Source of the DNA: Chitinophaga ginsengisoli
GTDB lineage: Bacteria; Bacteroidota; Bacteroidia; Chitinophagales; Chitinophagaceae
Length of the DNA: 64,000 nt
NCBI RefSeq assembly: GCF_003014595.1
Contig: NZ_PYGK01000008.1
Location: 186,001 to 250,000, forward strand
Direction of reading: 5' to 3'
Part shown: piece by piece, positions 1-8,032 of the stretch
Numbering within the stretch: the first letter of the stretch is position 1
Layout of the letters: the number at the start of each line of letters is the position of its first letter
Translations under genes and position numbers: made by a program
The notes under the pieces: generated by a model
The model's input: only the letters and a program-made list of their open reading frames with translations
Databases searched by the model: none
Told to the model about the DNA's origin: nothing

Positions 1-22
1 CTTTTTTATTTACTTCACATCT

Positions 23-1216
23 ATGAATCAACATATCCTTACGCCATCTCAAGCCAGGAAAATCATTCTCCACGCAGCAGGCCTCGCTAAAAGGGCACAA
101 TTTGGAAAGGGACCCGAAGCCGTCTATCAGGTGATCGATCACCTTGGCTTTGTCCAGATCGACACAAACTACGTCGTGGAGCGTGCCCATCACCATACCT
201 TCGCATCGCGTATACCCGATTACAAGCAGGAATGGTTGAATGATCTGCAGGAAGATGGAAGGATCTTTGAATTCTTCATTTCTGATGCAGGCTATATGCC
301 TATGCATGACTTTCGCTTTTCCTTACCTGTAAAGGAAAGCTTTTCAGTGAATGGAAAGCCGCTCACACAGGCCGAAGGCAGTCTCATGAAAAAGATACTG
401 GACAGAATTGAGCGCGATGGCCCACAAACGGTAAAGGACTTTGATAATGACCGGCAGGAAGCCAGTTCCGGCTGGTGGGATTGGCGGCCATCCAAGATTG
501 CGCTGGAACGACTGTACATGGACGGAAGACTGATGTGTACACGAAATAAGGATTTCCACAAACTATATGACCTCCCCATCAACATCATCCCCTCAGACAT
601 TGATACCACAATGCCAACACAAGAGGAATTTGCCAGGCATATCATCCGGCGTACATTGCAGGCACTGGGTATCGCGTATGTAAAGGAAATAGCCTGGCGC
701 GCCCGCCGGGTCAAGGATAACCTGGTAAAACAGGAACTGCAAAAGCTCGTGGCTGAAGGTGAAATTATCCAGGTGGCAATCGAAGGACTTAAAAGCGCGC
801 CCCTTTACATGTTATCCGGCTACAAAAACAAAAAGATCCAGCTGTCCGGTGAGGCTTTCATTCTTTCACCATTTGATGTACTGAACGTTTTCAGGCATCG
901 CCTGAGGGATTTCTTTAACTTCGACTACCAGATCGAATGTTTTGTACCTGAACCTAAACGGAAGTACGGATACTTTTCATTACCTATACTAATCGGAGAT
1001 ACATTCGTAGCCCGGATGGACTCAAAAGCTGAGCGGAAACAAAAGACCTTGCTCATTCATAATCTTCACTTCGAACAGGTGGAACTAAACGAAGCAATGC
1101 TGGAAAAGCTTACCGATGCCATTAAAGCATTCGCACGATTCAACCAGTGCAGGGAGATCACGATCAAAAAATCGAACAATAAAAAGTATATCAAAGCCAT
1201 AAAGGATGGCCTCTGA
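23..1216 (+). CDS. YcaQ/AlkX-like winged-helix DNA glycosylase
   Basis: A 397-residue protein resembling the HTH_42 (YcaQ) family, whose characterised members unhook interstrand crosslinks and remove bulky alkylated bases from DNA. The family's QxD catalytic motif is visible as Gln45-Ile46-Asp47, close to its position in E. coli YcaQ, and the length matches the roughly 400-residue family norm. Repeated winged-helix-like segments follow, with no signal peptide, so it should act in the cytoplasm. It converges on the acetyltransferase gene only five bases downstream. Assignment rests on the motif and general sequence pattern; the exact lesion cannot be told. Confidence 0.85.
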   Translation: MNQHILTPSQARKIILHAAGLAKRAQFGKGPEAVYQVIDHLGFVQIDTNYVVERAHHHTFASRIPDYKQEWLNDLQEDGRIFEFFISDAGYMPMHDFRFSLPVKESFSVNGKPLTQAEGSLMKKILDRIERDGPQTVKDFDNDRQEASSGWWDWRPSKIALERLYMDGRLMCTRNKDFHKLYDLPINIIPSDIDTTMPTQEEFARHIIRRTLQALGIAYVKEIAWRARRVKDNLVKQELQKLVAEGEIIQVAIEGLKSAPLYMLSGYKNKKIQLSGEAFILSPFDVLNVFRHRLRDFFNFDYQIECFVPEPKRKYGYFSLPILIGDTFVARMDSKAERKQKTLLIHNLHFEQVELNEAMLEKLTDAIKAFARFNQCREITIKKSNNKKYIKAIKDGL

Positions 1217-1221
1217 TTCTC

Positions 1222-1683
1222 CTATCCTATTTCGCACCGCATCGTTGAAAGCAGCTTTTTGAAACCTGCTTTCTCATAGGCTTTTACTGCTCCTATATTC
1301 TCTTCATACACCTCCAGGCGAACCTCTCTAACGCCCTTCGACAATACCCATTGCTTGAGTGCTGCAATTAACTGCTGGTTTAGTCCCATACCTCTATATT
1401 CCGGCATCACATACATAAAGCCAAGATGAGCATATTCCTCGTACGTTAAGTATGACTTTGCTTTTCGGATATGCGCATAACCACATCCTACCAGCGCGCC
1501 ATCCTTCTCCAATACCAGCAATTCAGCATCATCGCTTTCTATCAGGGCTTTAAGGTCGTAGTAGATAACTATTCCCTCCTTGATGGTTTCATCAAAAGGT
1601 CTTTCTGCATTCACCAATTGCTGCAGGAAACCATCGAGTACAGGCAGATCATTCAATGTGGCTCTTCTTGTTATAACATCCAT
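1222..1683 (-). CDS. GNAT-family N-acetyltransferase
   Basis: A 153-residue single-domain GNAT acetyltransferase, which would transfer an acetyl group from acetyl-CoA to an unknown amine. The acetyl-CoA binding motif is seen around residues 91-102 (MPEYRGMGLNQQL, of the R/Q-x-x-G-x-G/A type), preceded by a hydrophobic beta strand, and the C-terminal region has the usual 'vYeeNigAvkaYekaGF' pattern that closes the fold. It is cytoplasmic and converges with the YcaQ-like gene. The substrate cannot be inferred from sequence or neighbours. Confidence 0.85.
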   Translation of the reverse strand: MDVITRRATLNDLPVLDGFLQQLVNAERPFDETIKEGIVIYYDLKALIESDDAELLVLEKDGALVGCGYAHIRKAKSYLTYEEYAHLGFMYVMPEYRGMGLNQQLIAALKQWVLSKGVREVRLEVYEENIGAVKAYEKAGFKKLLSTMRCEIG

Positions 1684-1858
1684 ATCAATGCAGGCTTCAG
1701 AAACGAATTTAGTTCGCGGTTAATAAAACATCTACCCATTCATGTCAGCATGAATGACATTACCAAAGCTATTAAAATCCGGGGATTGCCTGGCTGTTAT
1801 TTTTCTTCCTGTAACGCCGTTCAATATGGCCGGATTAATTGCGTAACTTAGTCCCTGT

Positions 1859-2665
1859 ATGGTAGAAATCTTCGACAATATTAGACAGCTTTACAACTTC
1901 AGCGCTCCCTGGCGGGAACTGGAGGAGTATATCGAATTCATTTCAGAGTCCTCTTTCGAAGAAACTGCATTACACGCCAATAACAGCCCTTTTACCGTCA
2001 AAATGTTCCCAAGCTGGACACCTACTATCTGGATTAACCTGGGCGCTCCTTATCGCCTTATAACAGCCTGGAACAGTTATCATGTCAGCGCTGCTGACGA
2101 CGTGCTTATTTTAAGGGACTCGATCACAGAGCGTCACAACCTGCCGGCGGACTATATCTTTACGGTAAAGTTTTTCCCCGGCGGACTGGAAGCCGTACTG
2201 GGCATTAACCAGGCACAGTTCATCAACAGAATAGTCCCGTTAAAGGATATCCTGCCAGCTATGCTTATTCACCAGGTGAAAACTGCCGGATCCTTCGGAG
2301 AAAGAATGGTACTATTGCAGGACTTCTTTTTGTTACAGCTTTCCAGACAACAAAAGAAAGACCACTATATACACCTCGTAAAGGACAGCATTGACCTGTA
2401 TGTGGCAAACCGGATGCAATATAATACCAGCGAGATAGCAGAGAAGTTGTTTATCACCTCCAAAACCATCAACCGCTACTTTAATAACATCGTTGGCGTT
2501 CCTCCTAAAAAGTACTTCTCCATCCTGCGGGCAAGAGCCGCTTTAACGGCTTATGTAAGCGCTAAGGAGACTTTCTCTCCTTGCCACCACGGCTATCATG
2601 ACATGAGTCATTTCTATAAGGAAGTGATCCGTTTCACGGGTCAGGGCCTGGCAGCACAGCAGTAA
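1859..2665 (+). CDS. AraC-family transcriptional regulator
   Basis: A 268-residue regulator with an N-terminal sensor region of the DUF6597 type often found in Bacteroidota AraC proteins (about residues 1-160) and a C-terminal helix-turn-helix pair (about 165-265). The first helix-turn-helix reads 'TSEIAEKLFITSKTINRYFNNIVGV' and is followed by the conserved 'PPKKYFSILRARAAL' linker. It sits 63 bases upstream of an exported S33 hydrolase on the same strand, which has its own promoter-like element, so that gene is a plausible but unproven target. The effector is unknown. Confidence 0.8.
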   Translation: MVEIFDNIRQLYNFSAPWRELEEYIEFISESSFEETALHANNSPFTVKMFPSWTPTIWINLGAPYRLITAWNSYHVSAADDVLILRDSITERHNLPADYIFTVKFFPGGLEAVLGINQAQFINRIVPLKDILPAMLIHQVKTAGSFGERMVLLQDFFLLQLSRQQKKDHYIHLVKDSIDLYVANRMQYNTSEIAEKLFITSKTINRYFNNIVGVPPKKYFSILRARAALTAYVSAKETFSPCHHGYHDMSHFYKEVIRFTGQGLAAQQ

Positions 2666-2706
2666 AAATGTCCGTTTTTTACCTGGATTAGTTATTCCTG
2701 CCATTC

Positions 2707-2714
2707 TATTTTTG
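2707..2714 (+). promoter_or_regulatory. Bacteroidota -7 element for the S33 hydrolase gene
   Basis: TATTTTTG fits the TAnnTTTG consensus exactly and lies 14 bases before the ATG at 2729. This implies a very short leader. No clear TTTG is seen at -33, so the match is suggestive only. Confidence 0.45.
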
Positions 2715-2728
2715 ACAAAAAGCCATTC

Positions 2729-4168
2729 ATGAAGAAAACGATTTTATTAACTTTCGCCACTGTCGTTTTCCTGCCTGCTATCGCCCGTTCGCAGGAGAAA
2801 CATACCTATCAGCCAGTTATAGAGCCATGTGCATGTCCTGTTAAAGTAGACAGCAGTTTTAAAACCCGCTGTGCCAACCTCATAGTGCCTGAGAACAGGA
2901 AAAAGAACAACGGTAAGACCATTAAACTGCCTTTTATCGTTGTTGAAAGCAAGAATCCCAATAAAAAGAAAGACCCGGTGCTTTTCACCAGCGGAGGACC
3001 TGGTTCCGGCTCCATCGGATGGGCCAGAGGAGCTGCGGCAAGCATGGTGATAAAGGACAGAGACTGCATTGCCTTCGAACAGCGGGGCGCCGGTTATTCC
3101 ATTCCCGGCCTCGATGGACCTGAACTGGGCGCAGCCATCAAAGAGTCCTATAAGAAGAACCTCAATAAGGACAGCATGGTCATCGAAGGTGTGAAACAGC
3201 TCCGGAAAGGACTGGAAGCACGAGGTATCGATCTTTCAGGTTATAATACAGACGAGACCGTGTCCGATATCCATGATCTCCTGTCTGCCCTGCACATCGA
3301 CTCCGTCAACCTGATGGGCATCTCTTATAGCGGAGGTCTCATGCAAGCCGTTTTACAGCGCGATCCTTCCCGTATCAGAACACTCATACTCGATTCTCCA
3401 TTGCCAACATTTGTTCCCATCGACGAAGATGAACCGGCCAACTTCAATGAAGCACTGAACATCTTATTTGAGCACTGCGCAAAAGATTCCACCGATAAAG
3501 CGCTATATGGTAACCTTAAATCCGAGTTCATCCAATACTTCACGGCCATAGGGCGTACTCCCTTTTACATTTCTTACCTGGAAAAAGGCACCACAGACTC
3601 TATCCGTGTACAGTATACCCGGAATGACCTCTTCGAAATCATCCAGAATCATTTTTCTAATCCTTCAGAAACACCTTATGTTATCAAAGAACTGATCAAA
3701 GGCAACCATCGTGAATATGTAACACAATTGCTGGACGGAATATTCAGTGGTCGCCGCGGCCCCTCCGGTATGCGGATCTCTGTATACTGTGCAGACCAGG
3801 CTGCATATCACGATAAGAATGTACTAAAGCAGCTATATAATGCCTATCCTTATATGGAAGGGTATCATATCAATGATGTCTACAACGCCATGTGTGATTG
3901 CTGGGCTTATACGCCTATCAATCCCACGACCAAACAGCCATTCTACTCTCCTAAACCGGCATTACTAGTTGACGGCGAAATGGACAACGCCTGCAGACCA
4001 TTGTATATCGATAGGATCCATCACTATATGCCCAATAGTCAGCGTTTACTCTTTACACATCGGTCTCATGGTGTGGGAGGAAGAGAATTACAACCTTTCA
4101 TGGTACACTTTCTTGACCATCCGTATGAAAGGTTGGTGTCTGATAAGAAAGACATCATTGTTTATTAA
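2729..4168 (+). CDS. Exported alpha/beta hydrolase, S33 peptidase-like
   Basis: A 479-residue alpha/beta hydrolase with an N-terminal signal peptide (about residues 1-21, ending ARSQ). The oxyanion segment 'TSGGPGSGS' and nucleophile segment GISYSGG (Ser199) resemble tripeptidyl aminopeptidase and proline iminopeptidase proteins of family S33. The C-terminal 'VDGEMDNACRP' and 'THRSHGVGG' supply the likely Asp and His. A large insert between the core halves is typical of these ~480-residue secreted peptidases. The nucleophile elbow is G-x-S-x-S instead of G-x-S-x-G, a small departure. It would act in the periplasm on short peptides or esters. Confidence 0.8.
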   Translation: MKKTILLTFATVVFLPAIARSQEKHTYQPVIEPCACPVKVDSSFKTRCANLIVPENRKKNNGKTIKLPFIVVESKNPNKKKDPVLFTSGGPGSGSIGWARGAAASMVIKDRDCIAFEQRGAGYSIPGLDGPELGAAIKESYKKNLNKDSMVIEGVKQLRKGLEARGIDLSGYNTDETVSDIHDLLSALHIDSVNLMGISYSGGLMQAVLQRDPSRIRTLILDSPLPTFVPIDEDEPANFNEALNILFEHCAKDSTDKALYGNLKSEFIQYFTAIGRTPFYISYLEKGTTDSIRVQYTRNDLFEIIQNHFSNPSETPYVIKELIKGNHREYVTQLLDGIFSGRRGPSGMRISVYCADQAAYHDKNVLKQLYNAYPYMEGYHINDVYNAMCDCWAYTPINPTTKQPFYSPKPALLVDGEMDNACRPLYIDRIHHYMPNSQRLLFTHRSHGVGGRELQPFMVHFLDHPYERLVSDKKDIIVY

Positions 4169-4189
4169 AGCGCCCGCCAGATAAAGAGA

Positions 4190-4222
4190 ATGGGACTGCC
4201 GGTGCGGCCAGTCCCATTTTTA
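4190..4222 (+). terminator. Rho-independent terminator after the S33 hydrolase
   Basis: A perfect 9-bp stem (ATGGGACTG pairing with CAGTCCCAT) is followed directly by a run of T residues, just downstream of the stop codon at 4168. Confidence 0.85.
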
Positions 4223-4426
4223 GTAAATATCTTCCATCCCTACACCAGGAAACAGGGGCAACTACTCATGAAAGAAGTGGCTATTTTTCACTCCGAATGG
4301 AGGCCATACACATATGCAATCTATTAATCGCAAGCCATTCCAATATTTTTAAATGTCAGTTTCACACTTTTATTATTATTTTAGGGAACGATATCAGGGA
4401 TAACATCACTAATAATTAATTCCACT

Positions 4427-7066
4427 ATGATAAAGCACTGGTCATTTCTATTAATATCAGGATATCTGGCAGCGCAACCGGCGGCTGCGGCGGCCTATGC
4501 CAACAATACTAATACTACCCATGCCTCCCATGCCCCGGACTCCGCCTACCTCTTTTCCTATAGTTCAGACAAGAACAACGACCGCGGCGGACTACAGTTT
4601 GCCTGGAGCGAGGACAAACAACAATGGCATGTGATCGGGAACGGTTTCACCTTCCTGAAAAGCGACTATGGTCGTTGGGGATCAGACAAACGCATGCTCA
4701 GCCCCTGGCTCATACAAGGCCCCGATGGTATATGGCATTGCATATGGAGCCTGAATGACCGGGACCGCCTTTTTGCTCATGCAGCATCTACAGACCTGGT
4801 GAACTGGAAAAGGCAAAGCTACCCATACATCACCGGAGGCAGTAACTTTCTGCAACCGGCCGTACGCTATAATGCCGCAAAACGCAGCTACACCATCACC
4901 TATACCGATACAAACGGAAAACAATTCCAAACTACCACGGCCGACTTTAAAACATACAGTCCCGCCACAGCCATCACTACCACCCATTACGCCGATGGCA
5001 GCGTAACGATCCCCCTCCCTGAGGGAGCAGTCACCGGACAGGTACACCGCGTACCCTGGGAAGTAGTGGACCGGCTCATCAAAACATGTGAACTGGCACA
5101 ATACAACTGGCAGCAGCAGGCGGAATCCTCCATTAAAGACAAGGAGCGTTTCTCCATGCTGCAGCAACCATTGCAGGCAAGCGTCACCCTGCATCCTGAA
5201 AAAGCAAAACCCATCAGCGACCTTCTCCTCGGTATCTTCTTTGAAGACATTAACTATGCCGCAGATGGAGGACTCTACGCCGAATTAATACAGAACCGCG
5301 ACTTTGAATACGCATTAAGCGACAAGGAAGGACACGATCCAAACTGGAACAGCTATCATTCCTGGACCTTACACGGCGACAACAGCACCTTTACCATCGA
5401 TGCGGCCTCGCCTGTTCATCCCAACAATTCACACTACGCCATCCTCGACACAAAAACACCCGGCGCTGCACTCGTAAACAGCGGTTACGACGGCATTCCG
5501 GTAAGGAAAGGTAAGAAATATGACCTTTCTCTCTTTACCAGACAGCCAGACGGAAAAAGCGGGAAACTACTGGTACGTCTCGTGAGTCCCAACTCGCCCA
5601 ACGTACTGGCGCAAACCACTATCACCGTGTCCGGCAATTCCTGGAAGAAAACCCAGGCAGTATTGACCGCCACTGCAGATGCAGACAGCGCCACACTCGA
5701 ACTGCAACCACTTACCGCAGGTCGCCTTGCCCTTGACATGATCTCCCTCTTTCCGCAGGAAACATTCAAAGGCAGAAAGAACGGCTTACGTGCAGACCTC
5801 GCGCAGGTAATCGCCGACATACATCCCCGCTTCGTACGCTTCCCCGGTGGCTGCGTATCTCATGGCGACGGACTTGATAACATCTACCGCTGGAAAAACA
5901 CCATCGGTCCACTCGAAGCACGCAAACCACAACGCAATCTCTGGGGCTATCACCAATCCGCCGGCCTTGGGTACTTCGAATACTTCCGCTTCTGTGAAGA
6001 CATTGGCGCCATACCGGTACCGGTTGTCGCCGCAGGCGTTCCCTGCCAGAACTCCGGTCCCACTGTCAAAGGCGCTGGTCAACAAGGCGGTATCCCTATA
6101 TCTGAAATGGACGAATATGTACAGGACATCCTCGACCTCATAGAATACGCCAACGGCGACATTCACACTACCTGGGGTAAGAAACGCGCTGAAGCCGGTC
6201 ACCCGGAACCTTTCCACCTGAAATATATCGGCATCGGCAATGAAGACCTGATCACCGACATCTTCGAAGAACGCTTCACCCTGCTCTTCAACGCCGTTAA
6301 AAAGCAACATCCGGAAATCACCGTCATAGGTACCGCAGGCCCTTTCTTTGAAGGTACCGACTACGTAGAAGGCTGGGATATCGCCAATAAACTGAAAGTC
6401 CCCATGATCGACGAACACTATTACGTATCACCAGGCTGGTTCATTCACAATCAGGACTTCTACGATAAATACGACCGCTCCAAATCAAAGGTATACCTCG
6501 GTGAATACGCTGCCCACCTTCCCGGAAGGCCCAGCAACATCGAAACCGCCCTGGCAGAAGCGCTCTATCTCACCGCCCTGGAACGGAACGGCGACATTGT
6601 CAGCATGGCATCCTATGCCCCTCTCCTGGCCAAAGACAAGCATACGCAATGGACGCCTGACCTGATCTATTTCAACAATACCACTGTAAAACCTACAGTC
6701 AACTACTTCGTTCAACAACTCTACGGTTCCAACGGAGGCGATAAATACCTGCCAGGCACTATCACCATCTCCAACGACATGAACCGCGAAGACGTAAAAG
6801 AACGAATCGCTGTTTCTGCCGTACAGGATACTAAATCCAACACCGTTATCATAAAAATGGTGAACCTGCTGCCGAAGGCTGTTCAGTCCAGCATCGACCT
6901 CAGCGGCATCGGTATAGCAGATAGTAATGCTGTAAAAACGGTGTTGCAAGGCAGTCCAGATAGTAAAGATGCCAGACCGGTTGTGTCCAGCTATCCGGTT
7001 GCTGAGAAGTTTAGTAGTGAATTACCGGCTTATTCATTTACAGTGATACGGATTAAAACAAAGTAA
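4427..7066 (+). CDS. Alpha-L-arabinofuranosidase: GH43-like domain fused to GH51
   Basis: An 879-residue secreted enzyme. After a signal peptide (about residues 1-24) comes a GH43-like beta-propeller segment (about 35-180) with 'GPDGIWHCIWS' and 'ASTDLVNWKRQ' blade motifs, then a complete GH51 module from about residue 250. Within it 'GIFFEDINYAADGGLYAEL' opens the family, IGIGNED supplies the likely acid/base Glu606 and YLGEYA the likely nucleophile Glu693. A carbohydrate-binding-like segment (about 300-435) precedes the barrel and a beta-rich C-terminal domain ends the protein. It should release arabinose from plant arabinan or arabinoxylan outside the inner membrane. The propeller part is too short for a full five-bladed GH43. 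An upstream TATTTTAG (4377-4384) is one base off the -7 consensus. Confidence 0.9.
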   Translation: MIKHWSFLLISGYLAAQPAAAAAYANNTNTTHASHAPDSAYLFSYSSDKNNDRGGLQFAWSEDKQQWHVIGNGFTFLKSDYGRWGSDKRMLSPWLIQGPDGIWHCIWSLNDRDRLFAHAASTDLVNWKRQSYPYITGGSNFLQPAVRYNAAKRSYTITYTDTNGKQFQTTTADFKTYSPATAITTTHYADGSVTIPLPEGAVTGQVHRVPWEVVDRLIKTCELAQYNWQQQAESSIKDKERFSMLQQPLQASVTLHPEKAKPISDLLLGIFFEDINYAADGGLYAELIQNRDFEYALSDKEGHDPNWNSYHSWTLHGDNSTFTIDAASPVHPNNSHYAILDTKTPGAALVNSGYDGIPVRKGKKYDLSLFTRQPDGKSGKLLVRLVSPNSPNVLAQTTITVSGNSWKKTQAVLTATADADSATLELQPLTAGRLALDMISLFPQETFKGRKNGLRADLAQVIADIHPRFVRFPGGCVSHGDGLDNIYRWKNTIGPLEARKPQRNLWGYHQSAGLGYFEYFRFCEDIGAIPVPVVAAGVPCQNSGPTVKGAGQQGGIPISEMDEYVQDILDLIEYANGDIHTTWGKKRAEAGHPEPFHLKYIGIGNEDLITDIFEERFTLLFNAVKKQHPEITVIGTAGPFFEGTDYVEGWDIANKLKVPMIDEHYYVSPGWFIHNQDFYDKYDRSKSKVYLGEYAAHLPGRPSNIETALAEALYLTALERNGDIVSMASYAPLLAKDKHTQWTPDLIYFNNTTVKPTVNYFVQQLYGSNGGDKYLPGTITISNDMNREDVKERIAVSAVQDTKSNTVIIKMVNLLPKAVQSSIDLSGIGIADSNAVKTVLQGSPDSKDARPVVSSYPVAEKFSSELPAYSFTVIRIKTK

Positions 7067-7100
7067 CTGTCTTCTTTTTGCGATAAGTAGCTGCGGGGAT

Positions 7101-7335
7101 GTCTCTATGAATATCACGCTAAGTAGCTTCGGTTTCAATGTTGGTGGTGGTCTATGCCTCTCTGAATATTACGCTAAGTAGCTTCGGTTTCAATGTTGAT
7201 GGTGGTCTATGCCTCTCTGAATATTACGCTAAGTAGCTTCGGTTTCAATGTTGATGGCGGTCTATGTCTCTCTGAATATTACGCTAAGTAGCTTCGGTTT
7301 CAATGTTGATGGCGGTCTATGTCTCTCTGAATATT
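7101..7335. repeat. 55-bp tandem array (A) derived from an interspersed element end
   Basis: The core 'acgctaagtagcttcggttt' recurs at 7116, 7171, 7226, 7281 and 7336, an exact 55-bp period. Four units lie in the array and the fifth start is the left end of the full element that follows. Later units are nearly identical and the first is the most diverged. The unit aligns over its length with the left ~55 bp of the element beginning at 7335, so the array looks like serial duplication of that end. No unique spacers are present and no gene is supported here. Confidence 0.9.
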
Positions 7336-7504
7336 ACGCTAAGTAGCTTCGGTTTCAGTATGGGATGGCGGTCGGCGCCTCTCTGGATGTCGATTGAGCT
7401 TTGTCAAGCGAATGGGATTTTGAATATGGATCAGGCAGCACCGGTCGTATCACCCGAGAGCCGAAGGCCCGCCATTCCCATCTGAAACCGCTTGCTACTT
7501 TCGC
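7335..7504 (+). repeat. Interspersed repeat element, copy 1 (REP/MITE-like)
   Basis: A ~170-bp element whose two ends are imperfect inverted repeats of about 40 bp. Reading inward, one end begins AGTAGCTTCGGTTTCAG and the other AGTAGCAAGCGGTTTCAG. Copies 2 (7784-7949) and 3 (33801-33969) share both ends and diverge in the middle. The GTAG foot at each end recalls REP elements arranged as inverted pairs, but no REP-associated transposase is in the window, so the class is an inference. Small open frames through it are by-products of the repeat. Confidence 0.8.
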
Positions 7505-7510
7505 TTCTCT

Positions 7511-7710
7511 ATTGAATTTCGGGGTAGCGTGTATGGTGTTGGTATTATTTTCATCCTCCTATTGAATTTCAGGGATAGCGTGTATTAGGGTTGGTATTGT
7601 TTCATCCTCCTATTGAATTTCAGGGACAGCATGTATTAGGATTGGTATTATTTTCGTCCTCCTATTAAATTTCAGGGATAGCGTGTGTCAGGGTCAATCA
7701 TCGGGTAGGG
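7511..7710. repeat. ~51-bp tandem array (B), four units
   Basis: The phrase 'attgaatttcagggatagcg' starts units at about 7511, 7561, 7612 and 7664, a period of 50-52 bp. Units differ by small substitutions and one-base indels. The array lies between the two oppositely oriented copies of the interspersed element. It shows no similarity to array A that I can see, and it has no coding frame of note. Confidence 0.85.
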
Positions 7711-7783
7711 TGTGTATCCAATAAAGCGGGCGATAAGAAATGAACCTCTAAAATGTTTTCTCTTATAATTAAGTAGGAAGCGC

Positions 7784-7949
7784 AAGTAGCAAGCGGTTTC
7801 AGATGGGAATGGCGGGCCTTCGGCTCTCGGGTGATACGACAGATGCTGCTTAATATATCCCCAAGCCCCTATTCGCTTGACAAAGTTCAATCGACATCCA
7901 GAGAGGCGCCGACCGCCATCCCATACTGAAACCGAAGCTACTTAGCGTA
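7784..7949 (-). repeat. Interspersed repeat element, copy 2 (inverted to copy 1)
   Basis: The reverse complement matches copy 1 closely over the first ~75 and last ~60 bases, with a diverged centre. The pair therefore forms a long inverted repeat around array B and could fold into a large hairpin or cruciform. It ends 14 bases before the terminator of the GH64 gene. Confidence 0.8.
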
Positions 7950-7962
7950 AGAATACAAAATT

Positions 7963-8006
7963 AAAATACCCTGTATCCACTTTTAAACGTAGATACAGGG
8001 TATTTT
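7963..8006 (-). terminator. Terminator of the GH64 gene
   Basis: A perfect 15-bp stem (AAAATACCCTGTATC with its complement) and a 14-base loop lie just downstream of the GH64 stop. On the minus strand the stem ends in TTTT. The A-rich 5' side may let it work in both directions. Confidence 0.85.
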
Positions 8007-8032
8007 CCTTAATGCAGAAAATCTTATTTACA

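Noticed and set aside
5786-6418. A 210-residue minus-strand frame inside the GH51 gene
   Set aside because: It is antisense to the catalytic barrel motifs of GH51 and shows no independent features.
7303-7485. A 60-residue protein across element copy 1
   Set aside because: The frame is imposed by the interspersed repeat; the same peptide reads from copy 3 on the other strand and there is no start context.
7101-7710. The tandem arrays as a CRISPR array
   Set aside because: Units are repeated end to end with no unique spacers, and no cas genes are in the window.
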